Source of the DNA: Antedon bifida
Taxonomy: Eukaryota > Echinodermata > Crinoidea > Comatulida > Antedonidae
NCBI GenBank assembly: GCA_963402885.1
Contig: OY727100.1
Span: forward strand, 17,391,395 to 17,455,394
Length of the DNA stretch: 64,000 bases
Reading direction: 5' to 3'
Shown here in pieces: positions 1 through 12,000 of the stretch. Below the pieces are notes generated by a model. The model saw nothing but the letters and a program-made list of their open reading frames with translations. It made no database searches and was not told where the DNA came from. The position numbers and the translations under genes are program-made. Positions within the stretch are counted from its first letter, which is position 1, and every line of letters starts with the position of its first letter.

Positions 1-25
1 TCAATGAAGGGATCACTTCCTGCAC
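1..25 (-). CDS. Exon x1 (partial, runs off left edge)
   Basis: The last exon visible toward the C-terminus. It follows an AG acceptor (intron end ...tttaaaag) and starts with two bases that complete the Gly codon left open by x2. It reads GAGSDPFI before the window ends. The stop codon is therefore outside the window. The exon is short, and its support rests on the phase match and splice site only. Confidence 0.6.
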
Positions 26-3000
26 CTTTTAAAAGAACATAATGATGATTACTATTTGTTGGAATAGATCTTAATATTTACTGTATGAACACACCTCGAA
101 ACATGGATAAAGGATATAACATGCAGAAATAAGCAGATATACAGTATCATACTACAGTATACTTATTTCTCCATATAACCTCTCATACAAGACATAAAAA
201 AGTTGATTAGCCTCAGTTGTTTTATGATTCAAAAAGAGAATGTTGCATGCTGACTAAGTTAAAAAATCCACTTACCATTAGTACCACTGCCAGCCACTCC
301 TCCACTATTTATCAACATCTCTTCCATCTCTCGAACATTCTGGAACAGTGGGGATGTCATGAGGGCAGAGAACATATTAGGGTCAACTCCTGGTGGCAAT
401 CCTTCTGGAGGTATGTATCCAGGCTCACCAAGAAGCTGAGTGTTATTGATTGTATCAGTAAGTTCAGCAGTACCTGATGGATAGAAAACATAGTGGATAA
501 ACATTAAGAAAAACTAGAACATATACTGAGAATAGTGGGGTTCTTATGTTGACAAATTGGACAATACATTAAGATCCCTTATAATAAATGTTTTGAAATA
601 GTAAGAAGATTCGACTGCATTCCATATAGTTAACGTATAGTATGAAAACATAATATTATACCAAATGAATAAACCCACCTTTTTGTTGAATAAGGTTCAT
701 TTGGTCTTGTTCTCGTCTTTCATCAGTGTCAACTTGACGTTCAGAGTCTGTCTTGATACGTGTCATCTCCAATGATTGCTTTCTCTTTCTTCTCTCTTCT
801 AGTTTGGCTTTCACACTTTCTTTGTTCTTCTGCATTTCAGCATCGTGAGCCTTTTGGAATTTCTCCATATTTTCTTGGTGCTCCTTTAATAATTTCTGTA
901 AAAAATTCAGAATCAACTTATAGTTTCAAAAAATCCAGAAATCAAAAAATACTTTACAATTTTGCTAGTGTTATCATTTAATACAAACTAACTAATCATG
1001 TTATGTTATTAATTTCAATTTTAGTAGCTAAATTAATTTTTTTCATTTATTATTACCTCTTTAGCATCCTCATTTTCTGCCTTTTCAATATCAGCTTGAA
1101 GACGACGTTCTTTTTCTTCTATTTGGTGATCACGGGCTCGTGCACGATCATCTTCCATTTGTTTTGCACGCTGCTCATCCCGTTTCTTATCTGCTTCCAT
1201 CTCATCCTCCAATGCTTGGATTTGCTGCTGCATCTTACGTCGACGTTCCTCTTCTCGTTTTTGTTTCTCAGATTTGATCTTCTCAATAGCACTCTCCATT
1301 TCTCTCATTTTCTGTTCACGGAAGATCTTTGCATCAAGTGCTGCCTTTGAAGCTTGTTCTGTGTACTGCTTGGTAAGGTGTTCTTCTGGAGTAAGTTCTC
1401 GCATGGCATCAGATAATTCCTTCAACTGTTTTTCTTTCAGCTCCAATCGTGCATATGCTTGTTGAAGCTCAAGAGCTGGTATGGCATCTTTTTCTGCTTG
1501 CTCAATCTTCTGAGTAGTCACACGGTCAAACTCAGCTAATTGTTTCTTTAAAAACACAAATAAAAATACAAACATTTAATTGTATATTTATACATACTGT
1601 TGATTTTTATTTAATTAAATGAAGTAATAATAACAGTTCTGTATAAACAAACAAAATAATTTATTGGAAACAAGTTTTATACCTTATGTTGCCTCTGAAG
1701 ATCTTCTTTCTTTTCTGCTAGATCTGCTGCTGCTAAAGAACCAGAATTGGCAATAAGCTGCATAAACTCCTTCTGCTGAGCTTCCTCAAGATCCTCACGC
1801 TGTTGCATGCGCTTATCTGCCATGTTGGTTTTAGCATTCATCATCTGTGCCACACGCTCTTTCTCCATTAACTCTTCCTGGTGGACTTGTTCTTTAATGT
1901 GACGCTGTTTCAGAACTCGATAAATGATGCTTTCAGCCTTCTTGCCATCTTCACCTTCAAGGGATTGTTCCAGAGTTGGGCGTTCAGCAACACGTTGCTA
2001 AGGAACGACAAACATAAGTTTTACAAAGCATATTCCAGTATAGTTTAATTTTATTACTACAATGGGTAAGCCCACATGCAATATAGAATAAAAGTAATCC
2101 TAAGGTATAATCTTTCTCTCAAAAACAAAAAAAATATACCAGTAACCAGCATATAAAAGGGTAAAATATCTCTAAAAGTTGGTGATTACATTGAGGAGAT
2201 GCAAGGATACATACCTGCTGGTCACTTAGATTGTCTCGTTCCTGCTGTTGTTTCAGAAGCACTCCTTCCATTTCATTTTGATGTTTATCTTTCATAGCCA
2301 ACACCTTCTTTCTCTTCTTTTCAGCAACTCTATCAGCAAGAATCTTCTTTTGTCGCTCCTTCTCAAGATCAATAGTTCTAGTTAAATTCTCCATCTACAA
2401 TAACAAATAAGACAAAATAGAACTTTGTATTCAGAGTAGCGAACTTTAATTATATGAAATTATAAGAACAATTGTTAAAAGTAGTTAAAGCTCTCTGAAT
2501 ACTATAAAATTTTAGTCATAATGTAACATCATATCACTACTGTAGCAAATTTGGGCACATCATACTTTTTTTGTCAAACTAATTTTGATAGTGTAGATAG
2601 AGCTGGTGTTAATTTGAAGAACATAATGTTTACATTTACCTCGTTCTCATGTTCTTCCATCATCACCTTTAGTTGTTCTTCTGTCAAATGCTTCTTTTTA
2701 AGCACAAGTTCCTTTTCATAATCTGCTTTATGTTGCTCTTTCAACCTGTTCTTTTGAACTTGATGTTGTTCCTCAACATTTCTCTGGGCTCTTTCAAGTT
2801 CACTACTAAGGTCTTTCTTCAATTTTGCCTCACTCTCCAGTTGTTCAATTTCTAGATTAGCCTGTTCTTCAATTTGATCCTTATGAAGCTTTTGCTGTTC
2901 TTCTCTGGCATCATCAGACGAAACCTTATCACGAATTGCATCAATGGCTTGTGCACCATCTGTGTCACCACGCAGAACCTGCTTTTTACTTATGTGATCA

Positions 3001-6000
3001 AGCTCCTTGCTTACAGCATTTTCTTTTGCCACTTCTTCCTTCAGACGCTTACGGGCAGCAAGTTTTGCCATCATGTGTTCGCGTTGTAAGTCATGATTAG
3101 CATCATAGCTTTCCTGGTGTCCTTTGACATCTACAAAGTATTGGTCCAGAATTGCTTGTTTTTCTTCTTCTGTTCTGTTTTCTTTTTTCAACAAAGTTTG
3201 GAGTGCATCTTTATGAGAATCCAATTGTTGTTCGTTTGCCAATTCTTCAGAAGCACTCATAACAACAGCTAAACTCCTCATACCATCTGCATCAAATTGA
3301 GCTTCTGATGCTAATAGGTATTGCTCTTCTTCCTCAGACCCAGGTTGAATATTTGTAGGCATACCTTTTCGAGTACTTTTTCGATTTTTTAAACGGTTCT
3401 TCATCTTCGCTTTCATTGCATTATTTACTTTGTTTGTATCTGCAGTTTGTTGTGATACGTTTTTAACTATTTCTTTAAGCTGAGGACCTTTATGTGCCAA
3501 ATTTAAGAGTCTCATACGTTCTTCCATTTGGTCGTCTAGACCTCCTCTACGCTTTCTCTCTTCTTCTGCCATTTCTTCTGCATATCCCTTTGTAAGGTCA
3601 GCAATGAGCTTTTGTTGTTGCAACATAAGAAGTTGCAAATCTTTATCAGATTCCTCTTCCAAAATGATATCTGGCACAACATCCTCACCCAGACCTTCTC
3701 TTTTGGCTTCTGCGATGTGCTTCTGATGCAAATCTTGTTTAGCTTGTTGTCTTCTTTGTTGTAAGCGTTTCTTTAAGTGTTCCATTTGTTGTTGCTTTTC
3801 CTTTTCCAGGCTGTCAGCTATTTTGCCAGTTTGTTCAACAAACTCTGTCATTATTGATTCTCTTTCTTCTGCAGATGAGGCAGCACGAAGCTGTTTCTTC
3901 AATTCTTCTTTCTTTGATAGAAGCATTTCTTCTTTCTTTTGTTCATAATTCTGTATCACATCATTTACAGCTTTAATCTCATTTGCCTTCAGTTCTTTTT
4001 CAAGTTTAACTGCTTCTAGCGTTTGTCTTTCAGTTAATGTCTTTGCTAGTTCCCTCTTGGAGTCATCAGTCAATGAAGTAGTATGAATTCCTTGTACTGC
4101 AAGTCCACTGCGAACATTTTCTGTTCCACTATGTACAAGCTGAGTCTGTATCTTACTGGCATCACTAGGAGGTTGTACTTTTGAAACACTAATACTGTTG
4201 TATGCAGTTGTTGAAGACGATGTACCTACAGCAGCAGTTGACATCTGGGTTTGAATGATATTCAACTCGGTAGCAAGAGAGCCAGAAACATCTTGAAGCA
4301 TTTCAGATGAAATTGTGAAATGAGCTCCACTTTCCAGCATTGCAATGAGTCGTTTAAGTAGAGGGATAACATCTTTTCCTGCTGTTTCGCATATAAGCAA
4401 GTCGCCATAAACTCCAGAGAAAGTGGCATCATAGTATCCAGCAACCATTGCGGCATTAGTCAAAACCAGTTTTGCTTCAGCACTCAGCAATTCAGATCTT
4501 TCACGAGAATATTCAAGTGAAGAATGATCTTCATCAAGATTCTCTGTTCGTGTTAGAAGTTGGTCAAATAGTTCACTCTGAAGGCGTGCTTTTGCTTGTC
4601 GGTAACGGTGCTCCACTGCAGAAGCTGCATCAGGATTTAATGTTCCTTCAAGTTCTGACTTTCTTTCATGGTATCGGCTCTCTTCAGACTGTAGTTTACT
4701 GTACAATTTTTGTATAGTATCAACAAATTTCTTATGGGCACCATGATGCCTTTCTTCACTTTGATGTTCTAAGTTGTCTCCTCCTATAAGTATGGAAACA
4801 ATATTCTTAGGAAGAATTCCATTGAGATCTTCTTCAGAGGATGATCTACGCTTGACTTCACGCTTAGCAGCATTATCTAATTCAGTTGTTCCTTCAATGA
4901 TAGACTTCAAAGCACTTTCTACATTCTTTGCAGTAATGCTGTCCATCTCATTCAAAAGGTTGCTTGATAATTTTGATTCAATTGTTGTTAAGTCATCCTC
5001 ACGTTGTCTTTGTCGACGCCAAAAACCACGTCGCGCAACAATTTCATCTTCGAGCATGGCAACGGCTCCAAGGGGTGGCTTCTTTTTTTTGTCAGATGAT
5101 AGAGTAACAGGAACCACGGTTTTTGTCTCGTTGCTTATTCGAACGCCAACAATTGGACTAAGTTCTTCAGTTACAGGATCGATTGCAGGTTTTCCAATCA
5201 TAATTGGAATGAGTCCTACTCCATCTGGGTTTTCCATTGTACCACCAAGTGGTATTAGTTTTCCTGTTAATGGCTCTTTTTCAACTCCAAGAATAGGAAC
5301 CTGTTGACCAGAACCACTAGGATCTCTAATTGTAGTTCCAACTAGTATAGGAAGAAGTTGGCCAGTTCCAGCAAACTCAAACATACCAGGGGATCCACCA
5401 TTAGTAGTTAATATTGAAGCTCTTTCAAGTCTACGATCAACATCCTGGATTGTGCGAAGCTCATTTGCTTTAGCCTTCATTCTTGCTTTTACCATTTCTT
5501 TGACAGCCCCTTCTACAACAGACTGTTCATGTCGGCAGTTAGCACCTTCTGGTCCAGTGATGGCATCTAGATACATCTTAATAGCATCCAAAGTATGAAT
5601 TTCACATGCCATGACAGAGCAATCCAACAGATTTTGATATCCACCACCAGTTGAAACTACATCATCTCCTTCAATTCTTCCACCATGAATTTGAAGAACC
5701 TTTCCACTCAGTGGATCAACATAATTGCAGCCTGTGACCATTGGTGTCATTGCCTCATTTTCTGTTGGTTGAAGCATGCCACCCAAGGGTATCACATCAC
5801 CTGTTTCAGGATCAATACCAATGCTTAGAATTGGTACAGGCTGTTCACTGTTTGGATCTATCATCACAGAACCAACTTCAATCGGAATTGGGAGGCCAGT
5901 AACAGGGTCAGTGTGAGTACCTCCAACAGGGTATACAACTCCAGTCTGTGGATGGATGGTGACTGCAAGTATAGGACACCTGAGGGTTGTTTCGGAGTCA

Positions 6001-9000
6001 ATCATTGGGCCATTCAATTTCAAGTCAGTGCTATGTTCTGTGCTTGTCAGCTTGGACACAACAGGAAGTCCAGTATTAGGATCAGTAGGGAATGGTATAA
6101 ATGGAATCAGTGGTTCATCAGATCGAACGGCTTCACCTATGATTAAAGAAAAGGGTAAAACAGTTCAATTAACAAAATTCCTTGGATAAAGTTTTGAAAG
6201 ATTGTGTTTGTCTTTATTATTTAATTGTACCAGGAAAACAAATAATATATTTACAATAATGAAAAAAATAAAAAGAAGTAAAGTTCTTATGATGACAATA
6301 AAATAGTCTTTTTGCTACCCAACACTGGTTGACATCAATTAGACAATTATCATCATATAAATAAATCACAAAACTATTAGTAATTATTAGTTCAGACAGT
6401 CAGTATGATCTCCCACTGAAAGTTTCTATAAAAAAATATGATCATCACACCTATTACCACCATCAACCATATACATAATATGCACAATATTCTTTACCCA
6501 CCTGTTGCAGAATCAATGGTAAAGACAAGCCTAGAAGACACAGGATCATAAGCAACATTGCCTTGGATGGGCATCACATGTCCATTCTGAGGATGAAGGA
6601 AGAACTCTGGTGGCACTTCATTGACTTCTCCATGTGCAAGGATCATTGATGCCTCACTGTTGGGCACTATCAAGTTTGTAGATTTGTCAACGTGTATCAG
6701 ATCAGGGCATAAGATATTGCCATCAGGACCTAAGTAGAGAGCGATACAAATGAATGCGTCAGAAATTTGAAAATCCATGAGCTTCAAAACTGTCCATCAT
6801 CTTGTCGGTGACCGATGCAAAATGCTGAACTAAAGCAAACTTTACCAAATTATTTTTTTTGAAAACTAATATTTGCTAGTGTAAACTACTGTAGCCTTTA
6901 CCTTACAATAAAAAAACAAGAAAAGCGTATTGGATAAACAGTAATTAAAAATAAAATAACATACCTAATAACTCTTCTCTATTAATTGGTATAGTGTCTG
7001 TTCCAGGTTTGATAAGCTGGGCACCTGTACCTTCACCAAGGACACCCCATGCACCAATACGTTGGCATTCACTTCCAACATCTGTAGCCATTCTATTCAA
7101 TAATGCACCAACACGTCCAGAAACACTAAGGGATAAACACATTTATATTTATAGTACAGTACAACATTTGAATTAGAAATTTAAAATGGAATACAATAGA
7201 TAAGCTATGTGTAATTGTATATGACATTAAATCAATGAAAGTGCACACCTGTAATGCACAACAGTCGCATGGATTTAAACAATTAATAATGTTAAATATT
7301 AGATAGTCACAAAAGGGTTCTATACAAGTAATAAGTGTAATTTTAAAAAATTCACTCACTTTCTAATAATGCTACTATCAAATTCTTCTTCAGGACTAGT
7401 TCCATTTGAAAGTTTTTCTGCACCTTCATTCAAAAGACGTATAGCTTCTCGTGCACTGGCCATGAATGCAACCTATAAAAACAAAATACAAGATTTCTGA
7501 ATTAGTATTCTCGGATAAGGACTATAAACTGGAGGTCCAGTGTACACATCTGGCTCATGCGCACTTTAAAGAATCTAGTACATCTTTCGAGACGAGTAGG
7601 GGGTTACTCCGGTGTACTAGTAGATACAGCCACTCATCATAAATGGGCCCTCTGGAAGAACAGTCTTTGACAGAAGAGCACATTAAGCATAAAGAATAAA
7701 TAATTAATAAATAACACTTAACACTAAGCTAAATCTTTACAATTTTTCCCCTACAAGTGTACTATAACAATACCATTGTTAAAGTACAAGATTTCAGTGC
7801 AATAACAAGTTTATATAAAATGTTCACTACTTTATTATGCATTATCATACCTGGTGTTCTTCCCTGCCTTGGTCATCCTGTTTTAAAAGTTCACTCTGTT
7901 TCTTGAGGACAGCCTCAAATCTGAGACCAAGCTCTTTTCGTCGTTCAAGCTCAATACTTAGCTAAAAGAAAAAGCAAATCTGTAATTGAAAAAAGAGTTG
8001 CCACAGTGACTTAATGGTATGAGTAAAGCAACCTGATAGGAATGATGATCAACCTAAATTAACCTCTGTAAATTATTTGATCAAATACCTCTTCACTCTT
8101 TTTCTCATAATCTGCTAAGTCCTCTTCTGTTGCTAAAGTAGATCTTCCAGCGAGATTCATCTTCGCTACCCACAATCCTTTCAGAGACTCTGTTTGGTTG
8201 TTAATCTTTTGGTATAATGCTTTGGCCTGTAAAATCAAACAGTTTCAATCAATACAGCCATATTGTAAATGCATTACATGAAGAAATTCACTCAAACATT
8301 CAAATAGTAATGTATATGATGATGATGTATAATGACAAAACTAGTTTGACCGGTATTTCTATACATATCTTTAATACATAAAATCACTGAACCAAAAATG
8401 ATAAATACCTCTTCTTTTTGTCTTCCAAGTTCTGAGGCCACATGTCGAGATTGTTTGGCAAGGTGATCATAGAATCTAGGAGAACTAAAGCCCTCTAGAT
8501 CAACTTGACGATCATAATCCCAGAATTCATCTGTTCGTACTTCATCTATAAACAGTAAAAAACATTTATTTTTTCATAGTAGTAAAAATAATTGTACTAA
8601 ACATACTAGTTTTTAGAATTAGCTGCAGTAAAGCAGGGGCAATAACATTTCTTAAATCTTGGTTCCCACTTGGATACAATGATGTAGGTACAATGCAATG
8701 ACCAATCACAAGAAACAGCTTGGACGATCCATCATGTCATGGTTGATCAAATTATATTTACATCTTTGCATTACATCCAAGTGGGAAGTATGCCCCTTGT
8801 AAAAGTTCCTCACCATCAGCCAACACCACTCCGTTTTCTGCTCCATCAGGCTGGTTGTTTCGAGCATCTAGATTGCGACTGTATTTCTTAACGTGATGGA
8901 CAGCAGAACCCTTTGAGGAGTAGTCATCAAAGTCGTGGTTCTTGGTGAGAGCACGGTACTTAGGGCGAATGTAACTGATTTTCTCCCATCCATATTTGCG

Positions 9001-12000
9001 GAACAACATCTACATGAGAAAATTAATGATTAATAAAAATAAATTTCATAAAATTCAATCTATTTCTTGATATAAAGTTTGCAGAATAAAGCATGGATAT
9101 GAAAACGTTGATGATTGTAATGAGAATGAGAAATTAAGTTAATTAAGATTTTGAAAAAAAGTTGTTGGTGTACTACATGTTACACCTGAATAACTGTACC
9201 TCTGAGCTTAAATAAAAACATGGAGTTAATTTCTTTTACAGTAGAACCCTCCTATTTATGGGTCATCCCACTGTGCTGGGGTCTACTCTACTGTCAAATT
9301 GTAAATTTAAACTTACTAAAGCAATGATAAGGAGAATTGTCAAGAAGAGAACACAAGCCATCATGATGCCGATCAAAATCCAGTCTGGTGTCAGAAGGAT
9401 GTCGCTCTCTAAAGCAACTCCATTCTGTACGATGTATCTTGGAGTTGTTGGGAAGAATGGCCCATCTTCAGAACACTGTGCATTCTCTGCCATCACTCTT
9501 ACATACTGTAAAAAAAGATGTGTTAAATATAATAAATATCTACAGTAAGTTTTCCAAATATTGGACACCCTAGAGCTGAATTTAGAATCTTTTGGACCTC
9601 AAGAAAAGTGTGGAAATTGGTAGATTGTTTCCTGGTTTTCAGAGAGTTCAGTATTGTGTAAAGTGTGTAATAAACATAGTAATACTATATTTAACAGCAT
9701 TTTAGTCCAAGAGGTGTTAAAAAGAAATCTTTCCTAGTGTTATAATGTACAGTACAGTAAGTTATTATAATAGACACCAGGAACGTGTAATTATTCGTAG
9801 AATCAAATTTACCATTTTTCTGTTTGGATTGTCACTCATGTAGAAGACATACACACCGGGATCAACAAATTTATATGAGAAGAGAGTAGTGGAAGTGCCG
9901 ATCTGACTTTGTAACTCTTCTAGTTCACGGAAACCACCATAATCAAACTGCTCATTAGTATTATAAAGATTCTCTCTGGAAGAAAAAAATTAGATGTTTG
10001 CAATATTTATTTGTCATTGAATGTTTTTTTCTTAGAGAATGAAAAAGTTAAGGTAGGCTTATGTCGACCTGCATCTTAAAGCAACTCAACGGAAAGGAAC
10101 TAGATGCTTATGTCAACATGGAACTGATTGTTATCCACACCACACACACACACAACATGATTTGTATTGGAAAAGGAACCAGTGTTTTTGAGTGTTCAAG
10201 TCTATTTAGAACTGATCACAGTTACCCATACCGCACATGTGAAGCGAATCAAATTGTATTTAGCTGCGTTTAGGTTGTTTCAGTTACAAAAAGGTATAAC
10301 ATGTTCAACACAAATCAACTATTATTTTGCACAACTGTGCATTTTACTTTGCAGTCAGGAGAACTTATGTGGAAACAGTTGAGTCATGTGTCAACATAAG
10401 CCTACCTTCAGTATTATTAAGATTATTATAAACAAAAAATGTATGTTTGCATTATTTATAGAATTCATTTCAGATTTTATGGTAAAGTTGGTTGTAGCTT
10501 ACCTATCATACACTGGGTAATGTGTATTATCAACACTAAACATCATTGTCTCACCATACAACAAACAGACAGTAGGGTTCTCAATACCGCTATATGTTGA
10601 CCCTGAATTGGTGGAGTCAGCAAGAAGGTGGCGCATACTATTGCTGACATCTCTACGTCTTCGGGAACTCACTGTTGAGTTGCTTACTGGCACTGTAACG
10701 TTGATGTCACCCTTTGCATTATCAAGGAATAGATTGGCTGTTTGTACTGGGTCTGGAGTGTACACACCAAGGAACCCATTGTCTGTGAATACAAACAAGT
10801 TATACTGTATGTTTAAGTAGATTTAAGTATAAGTAAAAAGTATATATATAAAAAAAAAACATTATTTCCATCAACCAAGTTTTACTGATTGTTAAACCAG
10901 ATCATTTAAGCATTAAACACTTCAATTTCAGAGTCCATCAACCAAGTAAAATCAACTCAAATAAAGTAAGTAAGTTCATACCTCCCATTTCCATTAGATG
11001 TACAGTTACACCAGTTCCATCATTTGTTTCACACTGATCACTTGTCAGCGTATTTCTCGAGTTAATGATCTTAGTCAAACTGGACACTGGAATATTTACA
11101 GTTTCACCGGTGTCAGTAAATTCCACTTTTATATACGGTTCATCATCACACACCATTGTGATTGTGTTCCTCTGAGCCAGTCGGCACTCCAGGTCACATA
11201 TCTCCTCTAAGTCATCGACTTCACAAATACATAGGGAGAGGGTGGTGTCATAACTAATGTACTTATCAGGTGACAAACAGCCCTAATTAAGAAATTCAAA
11301 TTTAAGAACAAAAGAATGAATCAAGATGAATCTGAACATGCAATGGTTCGGTGCTTGCTTATACTACAAATTATTGTTGACATTTACCTGGTTTGTACAA
11401 TAATCTACCCATCCTGCATCATCTAAGCAGTCACCTTCCTGTGTTCTGGTCTGACCCTCACTGCACAGGTCATATAAATGTTTGACACAATCTTGTTCAC
11501 GTCCCGGAATCGTTTCATAACCGTGAGCACATGGACACTTCCGGTCACTAGGTTGAAATTCTCTACCGGTTCCACTACATAAGCATTCAGACTGGCCCTT
11601 GCTTGATTGGTATGCCTCACTACCACAGTGAAAGCAGCCTTCTTGACCAGTAAGGTGGTTGAAGTGGTCAATAGGGCAGTCAAGGCAGTCTTCAAGTGAC
11701 ATCCCATACTCTTTGTTATTGTATGTGCCAATTGGGCACGGAGTGGATTCAGAGGAGTTTGCTGGGCAGTAGTAGCCTGCGACAAATTCAAGTTAGAAAG
11801 GTGATACTAAATTAGACAAACTCATTATATCTTGATATAGAAAACACACAACCAAAATACATAGTCAGCAAATAACTCACTCAATGGTTCTTACAGGACA
11901 ACTATTAGAATTATAATAGACCCAGTCTACACTATTTACTTACCAAGCACAAACCAAGTGTGCAATCTACTTGTATTGGACGGATGAGACACTGCGGTTC

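Noticed and set aside
4774-5307. 177-codon plus-strand open frame
   Set aside because: Antisense shadow of the large coding exon x7. No independent splice or start support.
10061-10273. 70-codon plus-strand open frame
   Set aside because: Lies inside the 357-bp inverted-repeat element and has no resemblance to a transposase.
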